Below, one piece after another: positions 33,699 through 44,523 of a DNA stretch of 64,000 nucleotides. Origin of the DNA: Podospora pseudoanserina (taxonomy: Eukaryota; Ascomycota; Sordariomycetes; Sordariales; Podosporaceae); assembly GCF_035222485.1 (NCBI RefSeq), contig NW_026946672.1, positions 186,001-250,000 on the forward strand. The letters run 5' to 3'. The notes beneath the pieces were generated by a model. The model was not told the DNA's origin, searched no databases, and was given only the letters and a program-made list of their open reading frames with translations. Made by a program: the position numbers and the translations under genes. How positions within the stretch are numbered: position 1 is the first letter of the stretch; every line of letters begins with the position of its first letter.

Positions 33699-34231
33699 AT
33701 GGCCCGGAAGAGGTGGTACGCTGTGGCAAAGGGTCGCCAGCCGGGTGTATACGAGACATGGGAGTATGTTGCGTCACATTTTACTCTTCACACTTTCATT
33801 ATGGCTTCCCCGATACTGAAACTAGATACTGCAGGCAAACCGAGGCGCAGGTTCTGGGATTTCCAGATAACCGTTACAAATCCTTTCCAACAAAAGAAGA
33901 GGCCGAGAAATTTGTAGGGGAGAACAGAAATACCAAGGCTGAGCCGCTTGGGGATGCTGAAACTCGGGACGCATCCACGCAGCCATCGACAGCAGGTGGT
34001 TCGTCTCCTTCGCCGCCACCATCATCACCCTGTTCCTGTTCCTCGTCCATTTGTTGCCGACCTACACCGGTAGTGTTTGGAGCTGACACTGTGCCTGTGA
34101 AGAATAAACTTGCAGCTCACAAGCTCTCAACACCAGGCGGGGGGAAGAAGGGGTATTGGCAGCGCCAAGGGAACAAGGGCCAAGCCAACAAGGGCAGGTT
34201 GGACATCAGAGTAAATGTTTCTCGGGTGTGA
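33699..34231 (+). CDS. Lone RNase H1 N-terminal (hybrid-binding) domain protein
   Basis: Predicted 153 aa, exons 33699-33763 and 33835-34231, intron 71 nt. After the start MARK comes a complete RNase H1 N-terminal domain of about 50 residues. RWYAVAKGRQPGVYETWEQ runs across the splice into AQVLGFPDNRYKSFPTKEEA and EKFVGE. In RNase H1 this module grips RNA:DNA hybrid or dsRNA. The remaining 95 residues are Pro/Ser/Cys-rich (SPSPPPSSPCSCSSSICC), then Lys/Gly-rich (GGGKKGYWQRQGNKGQ). No RNase H catalytic core (DEDD) is present, so it would bind rather than cut. A C-terminal intron to a catalytic exon was looked for and not seen before the next gene at 34400. It may be a stand-alone binder or a truncated copy. 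Confidence 0.75.
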
Positions 34232-34399
34232 AGTTGCTAAGGATGAAGTCATCATGAATTGCCTTAACTCATTCAACCAAGACAGGTAGCTGCACGGTGT
34301 GAGAATGACACGTGGCCAGTAAACAGGATGAAACTTTCCATTGTTTTTTGATCAATCGAGTGTTGTATAATACAGCATCAAGTGGCCAGCGCCTGACAT

Positions 34400-35488
34400 C
34401 TAACCCATCTCGGCTCTCCTCATGTGTACCACATTTCCCGGCATCGGGCCGCCGTCCAATTCTGTGGCCATCTCACCTCCCATTTCTACTGGATGCTTTT
34501 GTTGAGTACCACCCACCGGCCTGGCACCAGAATATAGGGGTGGCATCTTGGACTGAAACTCTGAGCGATAATACCCTCCTGCATGAGCGTCATGCCCATG
34601 AACCTCTACCATATCACGAGAGGCCCCGTGTAGCTCTGCCACTGGTCCGTTGGAGGCCTTTTTCTTCTGCCGCCTGAAGAACAAGAATGCCAACAAAGCA
34701 GCAACTAACACAGCACAGGGAATACCCACGCCTAATCCTATCTTGAGTCCGTTGTTATCTTCGTCCGAGGGGGTTGGCGCTGGTGTTGCTGGTCCGGCAT
34801 TCGTGGGCGGCACCACGATTTCCGTTGTCGAGGAAGAAGATGTGGATTCTGAGAACGTAGAGGAAAATGTAGAGGAAGATGATGTTGAGGTGGTGGGCAC
34901 AGGGGCTGTTGTTCTGACGGTACCGGTCTCGCTTAACGGGGGGAAGCTGGTGGTAGCACCTGTTGCTCGAGTTGATACGATTTCCCCCCCTTCATCGAGA
35001 AAGGTCCCCTTGCCATCCTGGCAACATTGTGGATCGTTGTTGCAGCAAAGGCTACCATCGCGGCATTGTACTACACGCGGCAGAACCCCATTGCTGGCGG
35101 CTGTTTCGTCTAAAGGGTGCGCCATCGAGTTAGTGATTGTCTGTGGTTAGATGCAAGGAAACGTACTGTAAAGACAGATCTGTCCGCAGCTGTCATCCCA
35201 TTCCCGGATTGCACATGGACCCCTCACCCATAAACCCTCTGGATCGTTTGGGTTGTGACATAGTCGATTGGATAGACAGGTCGCTTTTCGGCCGCAGCAG
35301 GCGTTGGATCCAGGACAGAGCGTGTTGTCTGTGTAGGCTTGGCCGGCAAAACCGTAGCATGTTATTTGAGCGTCTACTGTGGCGGGATAGGTGACGAACA
35401 ACAACAATGCTGGCAGAACAAGCGCTATATACGCCGAGATAAGTGAGGGATGCCGGTCAGCGCCCCGGCCTGATGCGGGTGATAACAT
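34400..35488 (-). CDS. Membrane protein with secreted Cys-rich ectodomain
   Basis: Predicted 343 aa, exons 35488-35167 and 35109-34400, intron 57 nt joining ICLY to NETAASNG. A signal peptide (AYIALVLPALLLFVTYPATV) leads into an ectodomain of about 90 residues with at least 12 cysteines (TCYGF, LCPGSNACCGRKATC, CGQIC, CRDGSLCCNNDPQCC). A Ser/Thr-rich stalk follows, then one transmembrane helix (IGIPCAVLVAALLAFLFF-like) with RRQKKK stop-transfer, and a cytoplasmic tail of about 80 residues. This is a common plan for fungal wall-sensor-like proteins (small Cys-rich head, O-glycosylated stalk, single TM). The family is not named, and ligand and signalling are unknown. Confidence 0.78.
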
Positions 35489-36186
35489 GACGATTGCAAC
35501 GGGGTTCTCCCACGTCTTGCGAACATGGAGTCAGAATCAACAACACAGTCACCATAGGCAGGAAGTAAAGGGACACTGGTGGTTTGCAATGGAGGTGGAA
35601 ATGGAAACGGGGCACAGCACACGGGCAGGGCGGCGGCTCTGCAGACTGCAGCTGGGTATTACTCCGTAACGGCTACAGCATATTCTGCAGGGGGAGACAT
35701 TGGGACCCCAACACGGGCCGGAAAGCATCGCCAAGGACATGATCCTGGCCAGTTGATATTCGATCGACATCGTTGTGATGTCTTGGATTGGCTGGCTCGG
35801 ATTTGACCATGTTTCTGTGAGTACATTTCAGGTTGCTTTGCCGCAGGGAGACGGTGGGACAGACCCGCTCCCGAGAGTGACCTAATGCTCAAAGTTCCTG
35901 TTGGCACCGTCAGCTTGATCTTTCAGTCGAAAGAATAAGCATACCTGGAACCGACTACACTTGTGGTCATCAATATGGCTGGAAACGGGAGAGAGAACCC
36001 CAGTCTTGGCGTTCTGTCTCTTGGCTGCAACAGCGGGAGCTAATCTCAGAGTGGCTAGCACATGCACTGCCCCACCTTTCCACCCCACCATGTTTTCTGC
36101 AGCGACTCCAAAAATTGTTGCGTCCAACTCCCACTCCCGAATCTCTCGATTGTCATGAGATTGAGCGCCGCCCGCCTACTGCAAAC
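35489..36186. other. Divergent promoter region (Cys-rich membrane protein / Pus1)
   Basis: Shared upstream space of 0.7 kb. Short frames only. Nothing else seen. Confidence 0.5.
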
Positions 36187-38157
36187 ATGGCCTCTGACGA
36201 GATCCCTGCTGCCGCTCCAGGCCCCGATGCCTCTTCCAGCGCCACTCTCGTCGCCCAGGATTCCAACGACTCTCAGAACAATGCCGACCGCAGCCAGAAT
36301 CGCAACGGCAAGCGTGGTGGCCGCGGCCGCGAGAGAGGGAATGACAAACCGGGTGCACAAGGAAAGCGTAAGCACGGCGGCTTCGGAAGCGCAAAGTATG
36401 TTGCAAACCGCTGTATTCTCGAGAAAACTCAATGCCGACTTCTAACCCAGCCGACAGAGGCCCCGTCCCCGACAAGCGCGAACAGGTCCGGAATAACCGC
36501 GATGCCAAACGCCGTAAGGTGATCGACGAGGAAGTTGGCGGCAAGAGCTTCATGAGCATCGAGTTCACCCCCGACGAGATCAAGGCCGAAGACCGCCGAC
36601 CGAAGCGCAAGGTTGCCGTCCTGATTGGCTACGCCGGCACCGGCTACCACGGCATTCAGATTAACCACAAGGAGAAGACAATCGAGGGCGACATCTTTGC
36701 GGCTTTCGTCGCTGCCGGTGCCATCTCCAAGGCCAACGCCGATGATCCCAAGAAGTCGAGCTTGGTCCGCTGCGCGCGTACAGACAAGGGCGTCCACGCC
36801 GCTGGCAACGTGTTGTCTCTCAAGCTCATTGTCGAGGACGAAGACATTGTCGAAAAGATCAATTCCCACCTCCCCGAACAGATTAGGATATGGGGCATCC
36901 AGCGCACAGTCAACGCTTTCAGCTGCTACCAGTCTTGCGATTCGAGGTGGTATGAGTATCTCATGCCCAGTTATTCGCTATTGCCTCCCCAGCCACAGAG
37001 CTTTCTTGGAAAAAAGATCCTTGAGTCAGCCAAAGAGAAGGGTGTGTTGGAAGAGCACCTCGAACGCTTGGATGATGTGACGGGATTCTGGGACGAGGTG
37101 GAGAAGAACGATATCGAGCCTATCCTTGCTAGACTAAGCCCCGAGGTTAGGGCTGAGGTTTTGCGTAAGCTTCAAGACAGCAACGACAAGGAACTCGCCG
37201 AGGATGGACAGCCGGCCAAATACGACCAAGAAGAGGCGAGCAAAGATGCAACCGCTGACAAAGATGTTGAAATGTCCGATACTGCCGAGCCCCAGCCCGA
37301 GAAACCGATCGAAGAGGCCAAGCCAGTCGAGGAGACACCGCAAGAACCAAAGCCTGAGAAGGAGTTGAGTCCCGTTGATGCGGCCGTCCGAGATATCAAG
37401 GCTGCCTACGTCGCGGCGAAGAGAAGATACAGGATCTCGCCAGCCCGTATCGAGAGGCTGCAACAAGCCCTGAATCTCTACCTGGGCACGCACAACTATC
37501 ACAACTATACTGTGATGAAGTCCTTCAAGGATGCATCTGCCAAGCGTCACATCAAGTCGTTCGAGGCCAACACCACCCCTATCCAGATTGGCGATACCGA
37601 GTGGCTGTCTCTCAAGGTCCACGGCCAGAGCTTCATGATGCACCAGATTCGCAAGATGGTCGCCATGGCGGTCATGGTCGTTCGCTGCGGCGCCCCGCTT
37701 GATCTCATCAAGGAGAGCTACGGGCCTCGAAGGATTAGCATCCCCAAGGCGCCCGGTCTTGGTCTCATGCTGGAACGTCCCATGTTTACAGAGTATAACA
37801 AGAGGGCCGCCGGGTTCGACAAGGAGCCCATTGACTTCTCCAAGTACGAGGATCAGATCATCAAGTTCAAGGACGAGCACATCTACCGGAGGATGTTTGA
37901 GGTGGAGGAGAAAGAGAACTCGTGAGTGCTGATGCCACACCAGGCACATGCTGTATAATATTGCTGACAACCATTTTTGCAGGTTCCACTTGTTCTTCAA
38001 CCAGGTCGATAACTTCCGCACCGACTATTTCCTGTGGGTGACGGCCGGGGGTGTGGACGCTTCCCATGAGCGGTCTGATCGGACCGAGAGGGTGCCCAAG
38101 GCGTTGGAGGCTGAGCTTGGCGATGAGGCTGATGGGGTGGTGGAGGATGGAACGTAA
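36187..38157 (+). CDS. PUS1: tRNA pseudouridine synthase Pus1 (TruA family)
   Basis: Nuclear tRNA/snRNA pseudouridine synthase, 615 aa, exons 36187-36395, 36458-37921 and 37983-38157. Introns are 62 and 61 nt. An Arg/Gly-rich N terminus (KRGGRGRERGN) precedes the TruA fold. This begins at KRKVAVLIGYAGTGYHGIQ, with the active-site RCARTDKGVHAAG (catalytic Asp at about 179) and SFMMHQIRKMVAMAV near the C-terminal core. An acidic Pro/Glu-rich insertion (about residues 300-370) interrupts the catalytic domain, as often seen in fungal Pus1. The first intron uses the second of two close AG sites (36457) to keep frame, giving GSAKGPVPDKREQ. It modifies uridines at several tRNA positions and in U2 snRNA. 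The gene is intact. Confidence 0.95.
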
Positions 38158-38588
38158 ATACCTTTGCTACAGGCAACTTGGTCCAGAACACCAGCGTCAT
38201 GACAAAAGATTGGTAGCGGAGCTTTACGTTGCTCGAGCTTGTTTTCCACTTTGTACGCCATGCTTTCCCGTCTCTTGGAAGCGCTGTTGAGGTTTCAGCT
38301 TACTATTTACTGTCCAGTGCGTTTGTTCGCCAGACCATGGCCGTTGCCTTCGCCATTGGATGCCGCAGGTGAGCGCTGTAGTTTGTGAAACATCTGCAGA
38401 TGCATATGCATCTTCCCTCCACCCCCCTCCCCTTCCGGTGACAAACGTGTATTTTGGCCCGTATAAAATGCAAGAGAAGTACTCAACGGCCTCTTGTTCT
38501 TGCCGGTTTCTTCTTTCTGTCGTTGTCCGGTGTTTCTCTTACCAAATATTTGCAATCCGGTAGTATTTCGTCACTCATCACAACCCAA
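38158..38588. other. Intergenic region
   Basis: Between Pus1 and the next plus-strand gene. TATA-like GTATAAAATG at about 38460-38469 lies 120 nt before the ATG at 38589. Confidence 0.5.
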
Positions 38589-39215
38589 ATGTTGGTCAAC
38601 AGACGGAAAGTGGCGACCATCAGCGGCGTGCGCAGCAAGTTGGAGCGATACTGCCACCATGGTGACAAGATGCGCGAGAACAACCTCTCACAGGACGAAC
38701 TAATGCTCATGTGCCAGGAATGCCCAAACTATTGTTCCCTCGGCAAGGCCTTGCGGCAGAGATTGCTTATATTCTTGAAGACTGAACCTGAGGAGGCAGC
38801 GATTTGGAAAAGGACGCTCACCGACAAGTTTCCAGAGTGGTTTGATCTTCCTTACAAGCAGGAAGACGTGCCCCAGCATTTCCTCCTCGACTGGGAGATA
38901 TTCAAGTCACTGGGGTGGATTGGGGAGTGTCCACTGAGGCCTCGCATCCTCCCCGCTACAGAGCAAAGATCTAGCGGCAAAATCACCCTGCCTGACACAC
39001 AGCTTGACAGGCTGGTAGCTGTTAACATCTTGGTTGAGTCTCTCGTTAGGGATAGGTTGAAGGAGGAGAGGAGGAGTGCCGACGACTGCCGCTATGTCAA
39101 CGCTGCTGTACAGACAAACGGGCCATCTCGAGGTTCGCCAGGATCATCAGATTCAATGGCCCAGCCGCCTTTCCTCGTGGCATCGCAAGCAGTCCCAAGC
39201 AAAGGCCCCGGCTAG
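38589..39215 (+). CDS. Hypothetical protein with uncertain 3' end
   Basis: Unrecognised. The frame from ATG 38589 gives 208 aa, with protein-like sequence (KLERYCHHGDKMRENNLSQD; WKRTLTDKFPEWFDLPYKQE; LDRLVAVNILVESLVRDRLK) up to about 39090. The final 35 residues (Ser/Gly/Pro-rich) may be out of the true frame. Downstream, another frame shows coding-like sequence from about 39374 to 39748 (PAERPHKRRRRTYAYS, a TAA, then SSSSEYNPDS through FDSWREEQAKQRR to VQALFEPA). The gene may therefore continue through an intron, or its 3' half may have decayed. No signal peptide or membrane helix. A TATA-like box upstream supports transcription. Confidence 0.55.
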   Translation: MLVNRRKVATISGVRSKLERYCHHGDKMRENNLSQDELMLMCQECPNYCSLGKALRQRLLIFLKTEPEEAAIWKRTLTDKFPEWFDLPYKQEDVPQHFLLDWEIFKSLGWIGECPLRPRILPATEQRSSGKITLPDTQLDRLVAVNILVESLVRDRLKEERRSADDCRYVNAAVQTNGPSRGSPGSSDSMAQPPFLVASQAVPSKGPG

Positions 39216-39912
39216 ACAGCAAGGTCTGGAGGAGAGCGGGCACGCACCCTGCAGAACCCCAGAAACACTGACATGCCACCCTTGCTTCAAGACTCACTTG
39301 TTAGTCGCCGCGTTCTGCTCTCATAATCCTCCAAGTCTAGCGCTAATGAATCTTTTTGGCTCAGCTCCTGACAGGAACAAGGGGTTTCCCGTCTGTCCCA
39401 CCTCCTCAACGGCTCCCATCCGCGTCAGGAGCTCAACCCTCAGGGACCCCAGCCGAGAGACCGCACAAGCGTCGACGACGGACTTATGCGTACTCATAAT
39501 CGTCGTCATCGGAATACAATCCAGATTCTGTTTCACTGGCGTCGTCGTCACCATTGTCATCGCTAGTGGACAACTCCCTCTCCGTCCTGGAAGATATGTC
39601 TGTCAGGCCAGAAGGGTCTGACATCAGCCAGCAAGATGATGGGCAGGACTTCGTTCACCAGCGGTTTGACTCCTGGAGGGAAGAGCAGGCAAAACAGCGG
39701 AGAGTGGTCACTGATGGGTATGTTCAGGCACTATTTGAACCAGCATAAAAAAAATAAGGTCTTCACGGTTGCTCAGCGCGCGGTCGTTTAAAAATAGATT
39801 TTGGCATGATCGATTATGAAGCAGGTCGCATTATTTTTCCCAACCCCCAACTCCAAACGCCCCATGCTGTAAAAAATGAAACAGGAGAACACCGGCTGAA
39901 AGCACCAAGAGC
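39216..39912 (+). other. Coding-like sequence of doubtful status
   Basis: Downstream of the 38589 gene. Frame-consistent text from about 39374 to a TAA at 39748 is interrupted by one in-frame TAA near 39496. Charged composition (RRRR, REEQAKQRR) argues for former or alternatively spliced coding. The last 160 bases, up to the Med22-like stop, are ordinary spacer. Confidence 0.35.
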
Positions 39913-40578
39913 TCACTGGTGCACACCAGGTACCTGTCCTGCCTGCGTTCTCCCGGGATGGCCTTCCAAGTTCTTGACGTGGTACCTCATCGGTGACTGT
40001 TCAGCGGCGCCAATCTGAGCCAGCCTCTGCTCATTCCTCAAAGCGTTGACCAGGTTGAAGGTCTCCTCCGCCTCCTGCTTCATGTTCCGTCTGGCTTCCT
40101 CGTCACCGGCGCCAGGCTTGGTCAACGGGCCAATGATCCACAGCTCGCGGATCTCATGGGTAAGGGAGAGCAAGTCCTCGGTGGCTCTGATCTGTTTGAC
40201 TGTCAGTACATGATTCTGAGGGGCAAGGGCGAGATATTGTAGACATACGAAGCCCGTCATGGCGGTCTCCATCGCGAGACTGTTTATGGCAGCTGAGGAA
40301 TTGGAAGCATTGGCGGGAATCTGCTGGGTGGCTGTGTGTATCATGTCGCGGTAATAAGTCATGAGCTCGGCCATGAGCTTGTTCTTGCGCTCTATAAATG
40401 GGTTGGGCTTGTCAGCTTTGAATGCAGCTTGCGATTCGGGGCAAATTTCAGCATCAACGATGGCATCGAAGGCCTCAAAGAACTCGGAAGAAGAAGAATC
40501 AGAGTGATCAGGGTTGTAAGAGGGGCCATGGGAATTTGTACCAAGAAGATTGTGAGCTGCATCAGCGTCGCGATTCAT
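39913..40578 (-). CDS. Mediator subunit Med22-like (Srb6/Surf5 family)
   Basis: Predicted 202 aa, exons 40578-40249 and 40191-39913. A 57-nt intron keeps frame (GTATGT donor, TACTGAC branch, ACAG acceptor). Reading through it also stays open (221 aa), but splicing rebuilds the motif METAMTGFIRATEDLLSLTH followed by EIRELWIIGPL, which matches the Med22 pattern (E..(L/F)(I/V)RA.EDLL.L.R..(K/R)ELW). A helical segment (ERKNKLMAELMTYYRDMIHT) precedes it. Med22 belongs to the Mediator head module and pairs with Med11 in RNA polymerase II initiation. The N-terminal 60 residues are acidic and Ser-rich. The family call is from recalled pattern, not alignment. Confidence 0.65.
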   Translation of the reverse strand: MNRDADAAHNLLGTNSHGPSYNPDHSDSSSSEFFEAFDAIVDAEICPESQAAFKADKPNPFIERKNKLMAELMTYYRDMIHTATQQIPANASNSSAAINSLAMETAMTGFVCLQYLALAPQNHVLTVKQIRATEDLLSLTHEIRELWIIGPLTKPGAGDEEARRNMKQEAEETFNLVNALRNEQRLAQIGAAEQSPMRYHVKNLEGHPGRTQAGQVPGVHQ

Positions 40579-41147
40579 CTTGATATACCAGTCGAGGAAG
40601 AATCCAAGGATGTAATGAGATTGTCTGGAACTAGGGCTTTTGTTTCTGGGAGTTTACTGTGACTGTAATAATGAAGAAGTTTGCTGGATAATATGAGACA
40701 CACACAAATTGCGGCAGTCGATGATTGTTGGCGATGATGGTGAAGGTTCGGTTGATTCACTTGATTGATTGAGTGAGAGCGGGGACCATAAAGCCTGGAA
40801 TCCACTGATGCATAGGAAGACGCACTGTGCGCACGGGAAGACCTTGGCAGACTTGGTGGCTCCACTATCATGCATGATACACAGTAATTCCACAACAAGA
40901 GCCCGATTTCAGGACAAAAACTATGCATCTTCTTGAGGTATGAAGAGCCAATATGGGCATTCATAAGGCACCTATGAGAGGTGAATGGGTCGAGGGTCAG
41001 GACATGGCAGGTGACCGATTCCGGAAGGTGTCACGTGTGCCGCCGAAGAATACGATTGGCAGAGTCCCCGCTCATTGCTGTGAGGGTTGAGCGCTCTGTC
41101 TCCCATTTTCTCTCGTTATTTTCACGACGCCGAGAAACAAGAACATG
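40579..41147. other. Divergent intergenic region
   Basis: Between the Med22-like gene (minus) and the P-type ATPase pseudogene (plus). No additional gene. Confidence 0.5.
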
Positions 41148-44100
41148 ATGGGCTGCTGTTCTGGCTGTTAACCGCCACCTGCTCCCTCCTTCACGGAGCA
41201 GCAGAGGGCTGAGGAGGAACAAGATGTCAGCGACCGCCTTCCGGAGCAGGACAACGCCACGGCACGCCTGGAGCCTAACTGCTGCAAGGGTAAAACATCG
41301 CCTTGCTGTGACATCTCTTGTTTGGGCCGTCTCGCCCTGCGTGCTTGCCATGATGGTGGCTCAGAACACAAGGGTCAAGGTATGTAGCCGTCACCAGAGC
41401 CAACATTTGCTTCCACCTGTAGCTAACAACTAGCGCTTCTTTCCTCTAGCTCAAAACTGTCGCTCAAGCTCATCATGCCGTGGACGAAAGAGCAAACGAC
41501 CCTGTGGCCACCATGCACGCAAGACAAGAGATTCATACGCAGCCACACTCGAGGCTCTTGGTTGTATTTGCCGCGCTCTGTTAGCTCTTGGCCACGAGTC
41601 TTGTTGTATCCTCAACAAGGGTCCTTCGAAGGAGCGTGAGCGAATCTCCACATCATCGTCAGATATCGCTGTCTCAGTCGGCGGTTTCTCTGCAAGCCTT
41701 GCTGCCTAGCTACTCCCAACGAAAGAGACGGCATCGAAAACTGCCAGGAGAGTTGTTGTGACGTCAAACAACAAACCCCAGCGCAATACGGCGCCTGTGC
41801 TGGCTCTTCAGCGACTTGTCATCATAAGGATCGGCCAACACTCTCTAGCACCGCGCAAGACCAGGTTCATTCAGGCTCCCGCCCAGGAGAGCCAACCTGC
41901 TGCGATGAACGCCCTTCTATGGAACCGACGGGCACAACTCTGGATCCTGAGCAAGGCCTGTCTACTCACGAACACATCGTCCTCAGTATTACAGGCATGA
42001 CTTGTACCGGCTGTGAAACAAAGCTCCATCGCACCCTTGGCACTTTTCCCGGCATCAAGAACCTGAAAACTAGTCTGGTTCTTTCTCGAGCTGAATTCGA
42101 TCTTGAGAAGAGGTCCCTAGTTGATGTTATGAGGCACGTCGAGAGGACCACCGAGTTCAAGTGCGGAAAGAGTGAAAAAGGGAGCCTCGGTTGATGTCAT
42201 CGTGCCAGGAGGTGCATCGGCATTTATGGGGGAGCGGTGGCCGAAGGGTGTGACAGACATGGCCTTGGTCAACGACACAACTGTCAACATATCCTATGAC
42301 CCGCAACTTGTTGGTGCCCGGGATCTAGTTGAGAGAGGCTGGGGCGTGCCCGTTGAGCTCGCCCCCTCAGCCAGATGCCTCTCTGTCAAATGGGAGCAGG
42401 CATGTCAAGCACATCGGACTCATGACGCTCGCGTCCATCCTTTTGACCATTACTGTACTGGTTCTTGCTTGGGCACCACTCCACGGGCATGAGATTGCAT
42501 ACAAATCAGGCTCGCTTGCCCTGGCTACTCTGGTTCAATTCTTGGTGGCCGGACCCTTTTATCCCAAGGCCCTTAAGGCTCTCGTCTTCTCCCGTGTCAT
42601 CGAGATGGACCTTCTCATTGTCCTCAGCCCCAGCGCCGCTTATGTTTTCTCGGTTGTGTCCTTTGCATTTCTTGTGACTGGAGAACCGCTGTCGACCGGC
42701 AATTTCTTTCAGACAAGCACTTTGCTTGTCACGCTCATCATGTCGGTCGCTATGTGGCGGCCTTGGCTCGTCAGAAAGCCGTGTAATCCATATCGATTCG
42801 ATCTCTTCAAGTCAATACCGCCATTCTCGTTGACTTCCACGGTGACCACGGCAGGGAAATCGACACCAGATTGCTTCAGTTAGGGGACATCTTCAAAGTC
42901 ATGCCTGAGTCGCGAATTCCTACAGATGGTACTACTCTTGCGGGAACGTCGGAGATGGATGAGTCCATGGTCACGGGAGAGTCCAGACCAGTCGTGAAGT
43001 CCCCCGGGTCACCTGTTATTGCGGGAATCAGCAACGGATTATCTCCACTGTTCGTCCGTGCACTCGCATCCCCGGAGACAATACCATTGACACCACCGCC
43101 GCCATGGTTGACGGGGCCAAGCTATCCAAACCCACGATGCAACGCCTCACTGACCGCGTGGCAAGCTATTTTGTCCCTGTCATATCGCTTCTCATGATCA
43201 TCACGTTCGCCATCTGGATTGCGGTTGGAATCAGAGTACGTGGTGTATCGGCAAGGGAAGCAATCATCGAGGCAGTTACATACGCCATTACCGTCTTGAT
43301 AGTTTGTTGTCCTTGTGCCATCAGCTTGGCCGTTCCCATGGTCGTTGTGATTGCTACCGGTGTTGGGGCTGAACACGGTGTCGTCTTCAAGTCCGCTGAG
43401 AGTATCGAGGTGGCGTACCAGGCAAAATATGTCATCCTTGACAAGACTGGCACTCTGACCAGACTGGCACTCTGACCGAGGGCAAGTTATCTGTCGTTTA
43501 TTACGACGGAACGGATGGGGAGCTGGTCAACATGTCGCTCCTTCTCGAACTGCTGGAGAGCACCAAACATCCCGTCTCCCTCGCGCGTTGCTACTTTTCT
43601 GAAGGACAAGGGTGTGTTGTCCTCCTCTACAGTCCAAGACATCAGGTCTCTGCCCGGAAAAGGAGTTCAAGGCCTTGGCTTGGATGGCCAAATCCTTCAG
43701 GCAGGGAATGTCCGGTGGCTCGATGTGGAGTCTGACCTCCGTGTCCAGATGCCTGAAGAAGCTGGCCACACGGTATTTTGCTTCACGATTGATGGCAAAC
43801 TTGCTGCAGTATTTGGGCTCCAAGACACACTGCGAAAAGAAACAGCAACCACCATTCAGTCCCTGCAAAACCGCAACGTAGCGTTCCACGTTCTTTCAGG
43901 AGATGACGATGGCCCTGTTCGGGCCGTCACTGATCAACTGGGGATACCCTGCTCCAACGTTCGCTCACGCTGTACACCGGCAGATAAGAAGTCGTACGTT
44001 GAGGATATCCTATCGCGCTCTCCGGAATCCGTCGTCATCTTTTGCGGCGAGGGGACCAACGACGCAGTGGCTCTAGCACAGGCTACAGTGGGCATCGCCA

Positions 44101-44402
44101 CCAGCTGATCCCTAGACTCGACGGCAAAGCTGGCAGAATCTGCTGCCGACATCGTGCTCATGCGGCCTGACTTGAAAGGCATCCTAACCGTCATGGATTT
44201 AAACCGCAAGTCAGTTCATCGTATAATTTTCAACTTTGCCTGGAGCTTTGCCTACAATTTATTTGCTGTTCTGCTGGCAGCAGACGCATTTATGTCACTC
44301 AACAACGCAAGGATTCCACCAGAGTTTGCCGGGCTGGGAGAGCTGGTCAGTGTGTTGCTCGTCATTCTGGCAGCTGTACTTTTGAAGTGGACAAGGTTCT
44401 GA
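41148..44402 (+). pseudogene. Broken PCA1-like heavy-metal P1B-type ATPase
   Basis: Remains of a plasma-membrane copper/cadmium exporter. In order: a Cys-rich N terminus (MGCCSGC, then a stop at 41169; CCKGKTSPCCDISCLGRLAL; an intron from about 41380; CICRALLALGHESCC; a stop near 41707); a metal-binding domain with GMTCTGCETKL (about 41990); membrane helices; TGES (MVTGESRPV, about 42970); the CPC metal-translocation motif ([12 protein letters not shown], about 43310); the phosphorylation loop [10 protein letters not shown] (STKHPVSLA); GEGTNDAVALA where GDGTND is usual; and C-terminal helices ending at 44402. The reading frame changes near 41,720, 42,170, 42,365, 42,745, 43,055 and at a 17-bp duplication (43444-43477), and a TGA interrupts at 44106. 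Every domain is present and readable, so the loss is recent. Confidence 0.9.
43444..43477 (+). repeat. 17-bp tandem duplication at the ATPase phosphorylation site
   Basis: Two perfect adjacent copies of AGACTGGCACTCTGACC, at 43444-43460 and 43461-43477, inside the codons for DKTGTLT. As 17 is not a multiple of three, the reading frame shifts and a stop follows within a few codons. Confidence 0.97.
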
Positions 44403-44523
44403 ACAAACCGGACGAATTTATGCTGTTTTGTCAATAATACATGGCTCAAGAAGAGAATAACAACACGAGTTCCCACCACGAACCCATGCCACAAGTGGAA
44501 ACATACACCCAGCATTCCTGAGC

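Noticed and set aside
39913-40578. Unspliced 221-aa reading of the Med22-like gene
   Set aside because: The 57-nt insert has perfect GT-branch-AG signals, and removing it rebuilds the Med22 motif, so the spliced form is preferred.
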